From positions 248,001-312,000 of the forward strand of contig NZ_JAHXZM010000001.1 in the NCBI RefSeq assembly GCF_019429535.1: 64,000 nucleotides of DNA. Reading direction: 5' to 3'. Of the stretch, positions 31,900 through 40,998 are shown in pieces. The translations under genes and the position numbers were made by a program. The notes beneath the pieces are model-generated. The model worked only from the letters and a program-made list of their open reading frames with translations, did no database searches and had not been told where the DNA came from. Source of the DNA: Sphingomonas citricola. Its GTDB lineage: Bacteria; Pseudomonadota; Alphaproteobacteria; Sphingomonadales; Sphingomonadaceae. Position 1 is the first letter of the stretch. Each line of letters begins with the position of its first letter.

Positions 31900-32841
31900 T
31901 CAGGGCGGCGGCGCGCGCGGGGTGCGATTGAGCGGATTGGGGGCGAGCGGGTTGGGGGTGCGCGCACGCTGCTGGTCGCGCGCGATCACCGCCACCAGCC
32001 GCGCGGCGGTGCGCAGGGTGGCCGCGTCGATCGCCCAATTGGCGCGCGCGGGGGTGTAGGCGGGCTCGATCCCCGGGCTCGGGTCGAACTCGCCCGCGTT
32101 GATGCCGACGACGATGTGCTGGCCACCGCGCCGGACGAGCAGCGGCGCGCCCGATGAGCCCTCACGCGAGGCGCAATCGTGGAGCAGCCAGCCGCGCGCG
32201 GGGAGCACGGCGCGGATGCGGCAATCGGTCTGCACGCTCAACCGCCGCATGCTGCGGTCGGCGGCGAAGCCGGGCATCGTGACCGGCGTGCCGACCGGGG
32301 TGGGGGCGGGCGATGTAGGCGCGCGCGATGTAGGGGTGGGAGCGGGGGCGAGATCGAACCAGCCGATGCGGCGGCCGGGGCAGCCGTCGAGCAGGATCAG
32401 TGCGACGTCGGGCGCGGCGCGGCCCGCCGACCCCCACACCCGCACGCGTCCCTTGACCACCAGCGCGGGATGTCCCGCGGCATCGCCGCCGAAGCGCAGC
32501 GTCACCGGGTAATTGCCCATCGGGTTAAGCGTCGGCGCGCCGCCGCCGAACAGCACGTGATAGGCGGTCAGCGCGTAGCAGGGCGAGACCATGAACGCGG
32601 TGCCCTCACCCGGCGCGACCCCGCCGAAGGTGGTGACGTTGCGCAGCGTGAAATCGGCGGACACGCTGCCGACGGGGGCGTGCGCGTCGACATCCGCGGG
32701 ATCGGCGTCGGCGAAGCGGCGCGGATCGCGGCCGTCGGCGGCGAAGACGTTGGCGGCGAGCGGGGCGCAGGTCGCGGCGGCGAGCGTGGCCGCCGCGAGG
32801 ATAACCGACGCGTGCGGTCGTCGTCGCGAGCGGCGGGTCAT
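31900..32841 (-). CDS. Exported trypsin-like serine protease
   Basis: 313 residues. Signal peptide (RRRPHASVILAAATLAAATCAPLAA), then a chymotrypsin-fold domain with His in TAYHV, Asp in APDVALILLDG and Ser in SREGSSGAPLL, so the catalytic triad is complete. A Thr/Pro/Ala-rich insert (APTPTSRAPTSPAPTP) comes from a short DNA repeat near 32310-32340. The tail is Pro-rich. It is the second gene of a DUF6491 - protease - TPR series. Confidence 0.8.
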   Translation of the reverse strand: MTRRSRRRPHASVILAAATLAAATCAPLAANVFAADGRDPRRFADADPADVDAHAPVGSVSADFTLRNVTTFGGVAPGEGTAFMVSPCYALTAYHVLFGGGAPTLNPMGNYPVTLRFGGDAAGHPALVVKGRVRVWGSAGRAAPDVALILLDGCPGRRIGWFDLAPAPTPTSRAPTSPAPTPVGTPVTMPGFAADRSMRRLSVQTDCRIRAVLPARGWLLHDCASREGSSGAPLLVRRGGQHIVVGINAGEFDPSPGIEPAYTPARANWAIDAATLRTAARLVAVIARDQQRARTPNPLAPNPLNRTPRAPPP

Positions 32842-32860
32842 CCGTTCCCCCGCGCGCGGA

Positions 32861-33247
32861 TCAGCGACGCGCGGCGACCTTGTCGTAGGGGGTGAACGCG
32901 CCGAAGAAGCATTGCGCCGAGGGCACGGTGGCGGGGGCGCGGACGGTGCGGAAACGGTCGCCGCGGCACAGCTGCGCGCCGCGCCGTTCGACCACCAGTG
33001 CGCGATTGGGCGCGAGGCCGTTGCACACGCCCTCCGGGTGGGTGACCCAGGTCCGGTTGGCGGTGCGCGAATAGGTGATCGTCTTGTCGTCGACGATCTG
33101 CGCCTGTCCGCGCGTCTCGGTCGCGGAGATGCAGTTGACCGGCTTCCCCGCGACACGACCCGCGAGCGGATCGTTGGCGGTGACGGGGCCGGCGGCGGTG
33201 AGCATCAGCGCGGGAAGCGCGAGCAGGGCGATTCGCGTTGTCTTCAT
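32861..33247 (-). CDS. DUF6491 family exported protein
   Basis: 128 residues. Signal peptide MKTTRIALLALPALMLTAAG, then a small domain with CISATET, DDKTITY, EGVCNGLAPN, LCRGDRF and QCFFGAF. The Cys spacing and order match my recollection of DUF6491, a family common in sphingomonads. Function unknown. ATG 33247 follows a GGAGG-like stretch. First in a three-gene leftward series. Confidence 0.65.
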   Translation of the reverse strand: MKTTRIALLALPALMLTAAGPVTANDPLAGRVAGKPVNCISATETRGQAQIVDDKTITYSRTANRTWVTHPEGVCNGLAPNRALVVERRGAQLCRGDRFRTVRAPATVPSAQCFFGAFTPYDKVAARR

Positions 33248-34145
33248 GGGTGGAGGGTGCCCCGATCGGGTGTCATGTGCAAGTCGACAAAGCGTTCGAT
33301 CTGTGAAGGGTAAATAAATGCGCGCTTTGTTACTGTTCGATGTCAGAGATATGTTGTCCGTCATATCTTTTGACGCGAGCTTGGAACTATAAGCACAGTT
33401 ATTGGTAGTAGCGCCTTGCGGCGGGGCTGCTTCGCGGTCGCCGGATACTTGGTTTCGCTATCGCCGCTGCCGACCCTTCGATGGCTGTATCAACGGGCAG
33501 ACCTGTTTTCGTGTTCAGCGTGTCGGCGAGGGTCGGTCGGGCCGGATCGGCTGGCGGGGCCGAACGATGCGCTTGGTCGGTTCGTCATGGTCGCGAACGC
33601 CGTTCACGCCCGTGGGCAGCGGCTATCTTTATCGACGTAAGTGGCCGGGGCGGGCTGTCTGGACGGCGCGGCCGAGCGCGACATGTTCGTGGTCGTGTAT
33701 TGGCGCGACTTGCGTTGGCACTTTTGGGCTGCGATCCTGGGTGTGATGGCCGTGGCTGGCGCGATCGTCGTCTTGTTCGAGGGACCGGACAAAGGTGCGA
33801 CGGTCGCGGCAACCGTGGCGTCGGCGCGAGCGGGCGCTCGTGCAGCTTTCGTCGGGGCTGCCCGCGCTCGACCGGGCAGGGGCGCGGGGCAGGAATTTGC
33901 CGCAGGTGACATGGGGCGATCGGGTATTGGGGCCGGTGGTTGCGCTGGTGCTGGCATCGCGAGAGTAGCGCGACGACGCCGTGCTCGGCCGGTCCGCGTT
34001 GTGGCCCGTCGCGGCGACCGGCCCGATGCTGATGAGCACGGTGCAGGCATGGCGTACGTGGCGCGCGTCGCGGCTCGGCCAAGCGCGCGCGCCACTGCGG
34101 CAGCGTGAGTGGAAAAACGTCGCCGGATCGGCTATATACGCGCGC
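33248..34145. other. Long stretch without an intact gene
   Basis: About 900 bases between the leftward DUF6491 gene and rlmN. The first 150 bases are AT-rich for this genome and should hold the leftward promoter. Bases 33400-33680 have short overlapping open frames in all + frames and nothing recognisable. From 33683 on there is degraded protein-like sequence (separate entry). Confidence 0.5.
33683..34108 (+). pseudogene. Degraded gene upstream of rlmN, family unknown
   Basis: ATG 33683 opens a plausible membrane segment (WHFWAAILGVMAVAGAIVVLF). By about 33825 the protein-like reading has moved to another frame (ERALVQLSSGLPALDRAG, NLPQVTWGDRVLGPVVALVL), meets an in-frame TAG near 33966, and resumes [30 protein letters not shown] frameshift plus a stop suggests a decayed gene. 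I do not recognise the family. Confidence 0.35.
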
Positions 34146-35369
34146 ATGCCTGAGATCGCCGCCGCCATCATGCCCATTGCCGGGCACATCGACCCTGTGC
34201 CCGTGCCGCGCGCGGTCGCGCCGCGCGAGGACGGCCGTGTCGACCTCGTCGGGTTGAACAAGGCGGAACTGCGCGAGGCGTTGCTCGGCGCCGGGATGGA
34301 GCCGCGGCAGGCGAAGCTCCGCTCCAAGCAGATCTGGCACTGGATCTATAATCGTGGTGCGACCGAGTTTTCGCAGATGACCGACATCGCCAAGGCGCAG
34401 CATCCGTGGCTGGAGGCGCGCTTCGTCGTCGGGCGGCCAGAGGTGGTCGAGGCGCAAGTATCGTCGGACGGGACGCGCAAGTGGCTGCTCCGCTCGCCCG
34501 ACGGGCAGGATTACGAGGCGGTGTTCATCCCCGACGCCGACCGCGGCACCTTGTGCGTGTCGAGCCAGGTCGGGTGCACGCTCAACTGCACCTTCTGCCA
34601 CACCGGCACGATGCGGTTGGTGCGCAATCTGACCGCGGGCGAGATCGTCGGGCAGGTGATGCTGGCGCGCGACGCGCTGGGCGAATGGCCGTCGCAGCCC
34701 GAGGGGCGGATGCTGACCAACATCGTGATGATGGGGATGGGCGAGCCGCTGTATAATTTCGACAACGTGCGCGACGCGCTGTCGGTCGTGATGGACGGCG
34801 ACGGCCTCGCGCTCAGCAAGCGGCGGATCACGCTCAGCACGTCGGGCGTGGTGCCGATGATGGCGCGCGCGGGCGCGGAGATCGGGGTCAACCTGGCGGT
34901 GTCGCTCCACGCGGTGACGAAGGAAATCCGCGACGAGATCGTGCCGCTCAACCGCAAATACGGCATCGAGGAATTGTTGCAGGCGTGCGCGGACTATCCC
35001 GGCGCGAACAACGCGCGGCGGATCACGTTCGAATACGTCATGCTGAAGGACAAGAACGACAGCGACGCGCACGCGCACGAGCTGGTCCGGTTGCTCAAGC
35101 ACTACAAGCTGCCCGCCAAGGTCAACCTGATCCCGTTCAACCCGTGGCCGGGTGCGGCGTACGAATGCTCGACGCCCGAGCGCGTGCGCGCGTTCAGCGA
35201 CATCGTGTTCGCGGGCGGCATCTCCGCGCCGGTGCGTACCCCGCGCGGGCGCGACATCGACGCGGCGTGCGGACAATTGAAGACCGCGGCGGAGAAGAAG
35301 AGCCGCGCGCAGCTTGACCGCGAGGCGGCGGCGGCGGAAGGCGCGGGGGAGCTGGTCGCGGCGGGGTGA
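34146..35369 (+). CDS. rlmN: 23S rRNA (adenine-2503-C2)/tRNA methyltransferase RlmN
   Basis: Radical-SAM enzyme methylating A2503 of 23S rRNA and A37 of some tRNAs. It is 407 residues. The cluster cysteines are C144, C148 and C151 (CTLNCTFC); [20 protein letters not shown] and the C-terminal FNPWPG follow. ATG 34146 ([14 protein letters not shown]) is chosen; the same frame runs on upstream into the degraded region and should not be included. Confidence 0.96.
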   Translation: MPEIAAAIMPIAGHIDPVPVPRAVAPREDGRVDLVGLNKAELREALLGAGMEPRQAKLRSKQIWHWIYNRGATEFSQMTDIAKAQHPWLEARFVVGRPEVVEAQVSSDGTRKWLLRSPDGQDYEAVFIPDADRGTLCVSSQVGCTLNCTFCHTGTMRLVRNLTAGEIVGQVMLARDALGEWPSQPEGRMLTNIVMMGMGEPLYNFDNVRDALSVVMDGDGLALSKRRITLSTSGVVPMMARAGAEIGVNLAVSLHAVTKEIRDEIVPLNRKYGIEELLQACADYPGANNARRITFEYVMLKDKNDSDAHAHELVRLLKHYKLPAKVNLIPFNPWPGAAYECSTPERVRAFSDIVFAGGISAPVRTPRGRDIDAACGQLKTAAEKKSRAQLDREAAAAEGAGELVAAG

Positions 35370-35638
35370 GCCCGGGGGGCGGGCCGGGCGCGGTGGGAAG
35401 GCTGCGCCTGCATCACGCTATTGCCAGACAAGGGTACCGGCAATCAGCGGGATTGGCTGCTCGGCATCAGCACCGCGCCGCACGTCCGCGGCCGTTCGCT
35501 CACCGCACCTTCGTGTGAAATTGACGCGGCGACTAGCAGTTTTGCGTCAGATTTTGGGCGCATGGTCGTCGGTCAGCTAACACCCTCGCTTTGCCGCTCT
35601 CATCGAGCATTCCAGAAATTTTGGATGGGTATCTCCGA

Positions 35639-36349
35639 CTAGAAAACGCCTGCGGCCCTTGGCTCGTCGCCGTACAGCGTTTTGTCATTTGCGCTCGCAT
35701 AGCGCCAAGCTGTCACGCTCAAGGCGACAAAGAGCGTGATCGTAAACACGCTGACCGCACTATTCCCCACGGCATAAACCATAGCTTCCCCAAGGCTTTT
35801 TGCCGCCGCGGTAGATGGCACAAGGTTGTTAAATGAGCCGCCAACGAAAAATATAAGAAACAGCGACCCGCGATGCCCTTTGGTGCCGTGAAATAGCCTT
35901 GTTGGCGAAACCAACTTCGATGACAATGCCTGTGCAATAGGCCACGAAGGAAGGAAGGCCAGAGCAAGCCATCCGAAAAAAATTAGGGTAAGAGCGACAG
36001 TGAGGATGATACCCTTATACGGGCTTGGGAGTAGCACTAGAATGCTGCCAATGCCAATTATCAAGAATGAAAAAAGGGAAAAAACACCAAAGATGAAGCG
36101 CAGGAAACTTAGTCCGCTTACCCTGCGTGACACCATCGACATGCCCGCGAAATAGGCGGCAAACAGACCAAGAGGCGCTGTAATTGAGGCGGATACATAG
36201 TCGATAGACGATAATCCCGGCCCACTGCTCCACCCCAGCACGTCGGCTCCTGCCATGACGATGCCGAAGAGACACATGACGATCCAGGCTCGGCAGGGTA
36301 GTCCGCCTATTTCACCAAACACGTCGCCGAAAAGATTGCCCTTCATCAT
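35639..36349 (-). CDS. Multi-pass membrane protein of unknown function, AT-rich
   Basis: 236 residues with about six hydrophobic segments (such as AWIVMCLFGIVMAGADVL, FSLFSFLIIGIGSILVLL, LTVALTLIFFGWLALAFL). No family recognised. Codon use and GC (about 50% by eye) differ sharply from neighbours, indicating acquired DNA. ATG 36349 has GGAAGG just upstream; an in-frame ATG at 36394 is less likely. It lies alone between rlmN and the TauE gene, with about 270 bases of non-coding DNA downstream. Confidence 0.6.
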   Translation of the reverse strand: MMKGNLFGDVFGEIGGLPCRAWIVMCLFGIVMAGADVLGWSSGPGLSSIDYVSASITAPLGLFAAYFAGMSMVSRRVSGLSFLRFIFGVFSLFSFLIIGIGSILVLLPSPYKGIILTVALTLIFFGWLALAFLPSWPIAQALSSKLVSPTRLFHGTKGHRGSLFLIFFVGGSFNNLVPSTAAAKSLGEAMVYAVGNSAVSVFTITLFVALSVTAWRYASANDKTLYGDEPRAAGVF

Positions 36350-36565
36350 TCCTGCCTTCCACACAACGATATTGCCGGAAGTGGGATAGTCCAATCAGTG
36401 CCGTCGATATGGTCGCGGGCATAGCCGACACACCCGCTATCTCCGCGTTATAAATCATCCCTCCCCCCGTTCGCGGTACGAAACGCACTTGCTTCCCATC
36501 GCGGTGAGACGGGCGGCGGGGCGGGGGCTTTCCTTCGTCGGCGATCCGATGCACGCGCGGGTGCG

Positions 36566-37321
36566 ATGGAGATGACGACGCTGGGGTTGGTGGCGCTCGC
36601 GGGCGTGGTCGGGGGTGCGATGAACGCGCTGGCCGGGGGCGGGACGTTCGCGACGCTGCCCGCGCTGCTGGCGGCGGGGGTGCCCGCGAACATCGCCAAC
36701 GCGACCTCGAACGTCGCGCTGTTGCCCGGTGCGGCGACGAGTGCGTGGGCGTTTCGCGACGAACTGGGCCCGGTCGGCGGGGTCGACCACCGCCTGCTCG
36801 CGGCGATCACCTTTGCCGGGGGGCTGGTGGGTAGCTGGCTGCTGCTGGTGACGCCGGGCGCGACGTTCGACGTGATCGTGCCGTGGCTGGTGCTGTACGC
36901 GTTCGTGGTGCTGGCGTTCGGGCGCAGCGCATCGGCGTGGCTGGCGCGGCGGGTTACGATCGGCGCGCGCACGCTGGTCGTCGCGCAGGCGCTGCTGGGG
37001 GTCTATGGCGGGTATTTCGGCGGCGGCGTGGGGTTGATGACGACCGCGACCTACGGCCTGCTCGCGAGCATCACCCCGCGCGCGATGTTCGCGCCGCGCA
37101 CGCTGATGCTGGCGGTGGCGAATGCGGCAGCGGCGGTCGTATTCGTCGCGGGCGGGATGGCCGAATGGCGCTACTGCGTGCCGATGCTGCTCGGCGCGGT
37201 CGCGGGCGGCTGGGGCGGGGCGTGGCTAGGCAAGCGGCTGCCCGAGCGCGCGGTGCGGGTGTGGACGCTGGCGGTGACGGGGGTGACGGCGGCGGTGTTC
37301 TTCTGGCGCGCGTACGGGTGA
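36566..37321 (+). CDS. TauE/SafE (TSUP) family membrane transporter
   Basis: 251 residues, about eight hydrophobic segments. The two TSUP repeats show GGAMNALAGGGTFATLPALL with NIANATSNVA, and GVYGGYFGGGVGLMTTA. Such proteins export or import sulfite, sulfonates or other anions; the substrate cannot be told. A terminator hairpin follows. Confidence 0.9.
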   Translation: MEMTTLGLVALAGVVGGAMNALAGGGTFATLPALLAAGVPANIANATSNVALLPGAATSAWAFRDELGPVGGVDHRLLAAITFAGGLVGSWLLLVTPGATFDVIVPWLVLYAFVVLAFGRSASAWLARRVTIGARTLVVAQALLGVYGGYFGGGVGLMTTATYGLLASITPRAMFAPRTLMLAVANAAAAVVFVAGGMAEWRYCVPMLLGAVAGGWGGAWLGKRLPERAVRVWTLAVTGVTAAVFFWRAYG

Positions 37322-37352
37322 GGGGGCGGAGCAGCTTCACCATGTAGCCGCG

Positions 37353-37409
37353 GCCCCTCACCCTTCCGCGGCTTTGCCGCTCCCTCCCTCTCCCCGGAGG
37401 GGAGAGGGC
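37353..37409 (-). repeat. REP-like element (copy B) with terminator
   Basis: Includes CCGCGGCTTTGCCGC and a perfect 10-bp stem, CCCTCTCCCC (37386-37395)/GGGGAGAGGG (37399-37408), followed on + by CTTTTT. It can act as the terminator of the TauE gene. Inverted relative to copy A at 3771. Confidence 0.8.
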
Positions 37410-37421
37410 TTTTTGGTTTGT

Positions 37422-38039
37422 TCAGCCCGGTCGTTTCATCGCGAACTTCGCCGCTTCGGTGATTTCGAAATAATCGGCCGGGCCGCCGCCGCGCAGGATC
37501 GGGTGGGCGCGCGCGGTCTGGTAGACGCCGTCAGTCAGCATCGCGGTGTCGATGTGGATGCCGACGACCTCGCCGATGACGAGCCAGGTGTCGACGGGCG
37601 CACCGTCGCGCGTCTCGAGCCGGATCAATTGCGTCAGCACGCACTCGAACGCGGCGGGGCTGGCGGCGACGCGCGGGGGCGCGACTTTCGTCGAGGGAAG
37701 CGTGTCGAGCCCGGCGAGCGTGAATTCGTCGACCTCGCCCGGCACAGTCGCGGCGCTGGCGTTCATCTGTTCGGCGAGCGGGCGGGTGGCGAGATTCCAA
37801 GTGAATTCGCGCGTATCCTGGATGTTGGCGACCGAATCCTTCCAGCCGTTCGAGGAAAAGGCGAGGATCGGGGGGCGGTAGTTGAGCAGGTTGAAGAAAC
37901 TGTAGGGCGCGAGATTGCGCACCCCCGACGCCGACACGCTGCCGATCCAGCCGATCGGGCGCGGTGCGACGATCGCGTTCAGGGGATCATGCGCGAGGCC
38001 GTGGCCGTTCGCGGGTTCGTAGAAATGCCATTCGGTCAT
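37422..38039 (-). CDS. Flavin reductase family protein
   Basis: FMN-binding split-barrel protein, 205 residues. The flavin-reductase pattern is APRPIGWIGSVSASGVRNLAPYSFFN early and FTWNLATRPLAEQMNASA in the middle. Probably an NAD(P)H:FMN oxidoreductase or partner of a monooxygenase. ATG 38039. It is divergent from the cytochrome b561 gene with 26 bases between starts. Confidence 0.88.
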   Translation of the reverse strand: MTEWHFYEPANGHGLAHDPLNAIVAPRPIGWIGSVSASGVRNLAPYSFFNLLNYRPPILAFSSNGWKDSVANIQDTREFTWNLATRPLAEQMNASAATVPGEVDEFTLAGLDTLPSTKVAPPRVAASPAAFECVLTQLIRLETRDGAPVDTWLVIGEVVGIHIDTAMLTDGVYQTARAHPILRGGGPADYFEITEAAKFAMKRPG

Positions 38040-38065
38040 GGCGCGATAACTGATATGGGTTGGAC

Positions 38066-38860
38066 ATGGACGCAACGCCGATCACGCCACCTGTTGCTGG
38101 CCCGGTCACCATCCGGCGCCACTCGCTCGCGACGCGGCTGTGGCACTGGGTGAACGCGGTCGCGATCTTCATCCTCATCGGGTCGGGGCTGGGGATCAGC
38201 AACGCGCACCCGCGGCTGTACTGGGGTCGCTATGGCGCGAATTTCGACGCGGCCTGGGCGACGCTGCCGCGGTTTCCGGCGTGGGTGACGATTCCGCAGA
38301 ATTACAATCTCGCGATTTCGAGGCGTTGGCACCTGTTCTTCGCACTGGTGCTCGCGTTCGGATTGCTGGGTTACATGATCGCGAGCCTGATCAGCCGGCA
38401 TTTTCAGCGCGATTTGCGGCTGCGCGCGGCGGATCTTAGCCCCGCGCATCTCGCCGCCGACGTGCGCGCGCACCTGCAGTTCCGGTTCCACGACGAGGCG
38501 CATCCGGGCGCGTACAATCCGTTGCAGAAACTGTCCTACGCAGGCGTCGTGTTCGTTGCGTTGCCGCTCGTCATCCTGACCGGGCTGGCGATGTCGCCGG
38601 GGATGGATGCGGCGTGGCCGTGGCTGCTCGACCTGTTCGGCGGGCGGCAGTCGGCGCGGTCGATCCATTTCATCACCATGGCGGCGATCACCGCGTTCGT
38701 GGTGGTGCATCTGGTGCTCGTCATCCTGGCGGGGTGGCGGCGCGAATTGTGGTCGATGATTTCGGGCAGATGGCGCATCGAGGGGACGATGGCGGACGCG
38801 CGCGCCGAGGTTCCGACGTCGACGCCGGCAGGCGCGGCCGCGCAGGAGGTGGGGCGATGA
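38066..38860 (+). CDS. Cytochrome b561-type membrane subunit
   Basis: 264 residues, four main transmembrane helices with heme-ligand His candidates in RLWHWVNA, RRWHLFFA, SIHFITM and FVVVHLVL. The last base quartet ATGA overlaps the start of the molybdoprotein gene, so the two are translationally coupled. It likely passes electrons between the quinone pool and the periplasmic molybdoprotein. TTG 38060 is an in-frame alternative start. Confidence 0.88.
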   Translation: MDATPITPPVAGPVTIRRHSLATRLWHWVNAVAIFILIGSGLGISNAHPRLYWGRYGANFDAAWATLPRFPAWVTIPQNYNLAISRRWHLFFALVLAFGLLGYMIASLISRHFQRDLRLRAADLSPAHLAADVRAHLQFRFHDEAHPGAYNPLQKLSYAGVVFVALPLVILTGLAMSPGMDAAWPWLLDLFGGRQSARSIHFITMAAITAFVVVHLVLVILAGWRRELWSMISGRWRIEGTMADARAEVPTSTPAGAAAQEVGR

Positions 38861-39612
38861 TCCGGCGCCGGGGACTGATCGGTGCGCTGGCGGGCGGCGG
38901 CGCGGGGCTGCTGTTGTCGGGGTGCGACCGTGTGATCGCGCAGCCGCAGGTGCGCGACATCATCTTCAAGGGCGAGGACATGCACCGTGCGCTCCAGCGC
39001 GCGTTGATGAACCGCGACGCGCTCGCGCCCGAATTCTCCGCCGACCAGCGATCGCCCTATTTCCGCACCAACGGGACGCGCGATCCGGGGACGGCGGCGT
39101 ATAACGCGCTTCGCGCCGGGCGCTTCGCCGACTGGCGGTTGCAGGTCGACGGGCTGGTTGCGCGGCCGCTCACTTTGTCGCTGAGCGACCTCGGCCAATT
39201 CCCGCAGCGCGCGCAGATCACGCGGCACGATTGCGTCGAGGGGTGGAGCGCGATCGGCAAGTGGCAGGGGCCGCGCCTGGGCGACGTGCTCAAACAGGCG
39301 GGGGTGCGTGACGCCGCGCGCTACGTCGTGTTCACCTGCGCCGATCTGTACGGCGGCGCGCCTTATTACGAGTCGGTCGACATGGTCGACGCGTTCCACC
39401 CGCAGACGATCCTTGCCTGGGCGCTGAACGACCGCTTCCTCGACGTCGGTCACGGCGCGCCGTGCCGGCTGCGCGTCGAGCGGCATCTGGGGTACAAGCA
39501 CGCGAAATATCTGATGAAGGTCACCGCGGTCGATACGCTCGCCGGGATCGGCAAGGGGCAGGGCGGTTATTGGGAGGATAACGTCGATTACGATTGGTAC
39601 GCGGGAATTTGA
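38857..39612 (+). CDS. Molybdopterin-dependent oxidoreductase (sulfite oxidase/YedY fold)
   Basis: 251 residues. The N-terminus RRRGLIGALAGGGAGLLLSGC shows a Tat-like signal and a possible lipobox. The molybdenum ligand Cys lies in RHDCVEGWSAIGKWQG; ERHLGYKHAKYL matches the substrate-side end of the fold. Paired with its own cytochrome b561 by a 4-base overlap. This is analogous to MsrPQ-type periplasmic redox pairs, but the membrane subunit is a b561 rather than a typical MsrQ. Confidence 0.88.
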   Translation: MIRRRGLIGALAGGGAGLLLSGCDRVIAQPQVRDIIFKGEDMHRALQRALMNRDALAPEFSADQRSPYFRTNGTRDPGTAAYNALRAGRFADWRLQVDGLVARPLTLSLSDLGQFPQRAQITRHDCVEGWSAIGKWQGPRLGDVLKQAGVRDAARYVVFTCADLYGGAPYYESVDMVDAFHPQTILAWALNDRFLDVGHGAPCRLRVERHLGYKHAKYLMKVTAVDTLAGIGKGQGGYWEDNVDYDWYAGI

Positions 39613-39666
39613 CCGTTTCGCGCGTGTTGCTGGTGTCGCGCCCGACCATCCGGTAGCGGTCGCCGC

Positions 39667-40893
39667 ATGACATTGATCGACGTATTCCTCCGCCGCGCGA
39701 TCCGTCGCGGCGACCTGACCCTCATCAAACCCGACGGCTCGCGCACCCGCTTCGGCGCGCCCGACCCCGACCTCAAGCCCGTCACCTTCACGATCCATGC
39801 GGCAAGCGTGTACCGCGCGATCCTCGCCGACCCTGCGCTCGGGCTGGCGGAGGCGTTCATGGACGGGCGCGTGACGATTGAGGAAGGCGATATCCTCGAC
39901 CTGCTGACGCTCGCCACCGCCAATTCGCGCTGGGAGAACGGGACCAACCATCTGGCGGCGAACCGCTGGCGCAGGCTCAAGGGGGTGTTCCGCCACCGCT
40001 TCCTGCGGTTGAACAAGGCGCTGGAGTCGAAGAAGAACGTCGCGCACCATTACGATCTGTCGGACCGGCTGTACGACCTCTTCCTCGACGCCGACAAGCA
40101 GTACAGCTGCGCTTACTATACCGACCGCGACAACACGCTCGAACAGGCGCAGGCCGACAAGAAGGCGCATATCGTCGCGAAACTGGCGATCGAGCCGGGA
40201 ATGCGCGTGCTCGACATCGGGTGCGGCTGGGGCGGGATGGCGCTGTACATCCACGCGAAGACCGGGGCCGAGGTGCTGGGCATCACGCTGTCGGAGGAGC
40301 AGTTGAAGGTGGCGCAGCGCCGCGCCGCCGAAGCGGGGGTCGCCGACAAGGTGCGCTTCGAGCTGATCGACTATCGCGCGCTCAACCAGACGTTCGACCG
40401 CATCGTGTCGGTCGGCATGTTCGAGCATGTCGGGGTGCGCAATTTCCGCACCTATCTGGAGAAATGCCGCGACCTGCTGACGCCCAAGGGGGTGATGCTG
40501 CTCCACACGATCGGGCGTGCCGACGGGCCGGGCTTCACCGACCAGTTCACCGACAAATACATCTTCCCCGGCGGCTATATTCCGGGCCTGTCCGAGGTGC
40601 TGGAGGCGAACAACTATATCCGCTGGTTCGTCAGCGACGTGGAAGTGCTGCGGCTGCATTACGCCTATACGCTGCGCGACTGGTACGCGCGGACGGTCGC
40701 CAACCGCGACGCGATCGTCGCGCTCTACGACGAGCGGTTCTTCCGGATGTGGACCTATTATCTGGCCGGCGCGATCGTGTCGTTCACCAACGGACCGCTG
40801 GTCAATTTCCAGATCCAGTTCACCCGCGACCGCGACGCGCTGCCGCTGACGCGCGATTACATGGTCGAGGGGGAACAGCGGCTGCGGGGGTGA
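39667..40893 (+). CDS. cfa: Cyclopropane-fatty-acyl-phospholipid synthase family methyltransferase
   Basis: 408 residues. Adds a methylene bridge to unsaturated acyl chains of membrane phospholipids using SAM. Visible: NVAHHYDLSDRLYDLFLD, the SAM site VLDIGCGWGGMALYI, SVGMFEHVG, and the C-terminal FFRMWTYYLAGAI. It starts 54 bases after the molybdoprotein gene and may be cotranscribed. Confidence 0.93.
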   Translation: MTLIDVFLRRAIRRGDLTLIKPDGSRTRFGAPDPDLKPVTFTIHAASVYRAILADPALGLAEAFMDGRVTIEEGDILDLLTLATANSRWENGTNHLAANRWRRLKGVFRHRFLRLNKALESKKNVAHHYDLSDRLYDLFLDADKQYSCAYYTDRDNTLEQAQADKKAHIVAKLAIEPGMRVLDIGCGWGGMALYIHAKTGAEVLGITLSEEQLKVAQRRAAEAGVADKVRFELIDYRALNQTFDRIVSVGMFEHVGVRNFRTYLEKCRDLLTPKGVMLLHTIGRADGPGFTDQFTDKYIFPGGYIPGLSEVLEANNYIRWFVSDVEVLRLHYAYTLRDWYARTVANRDAIVALYDERFFRMWTYYLAGAIVSFTNGPLVNFQIQFTRDRDALPLTRDYMVEGEQRLRG

Positions 40894-40998
40894 GGGGGCG
40901 TCGGGCTGCGGGCGTCTGCGCCGCGCAAAGGCTTGTCAGGGCGACAAGATCGCTTCACTGTCTAATGTATGTTAGGTTGGCGGCGAGTGACGCAGTAG

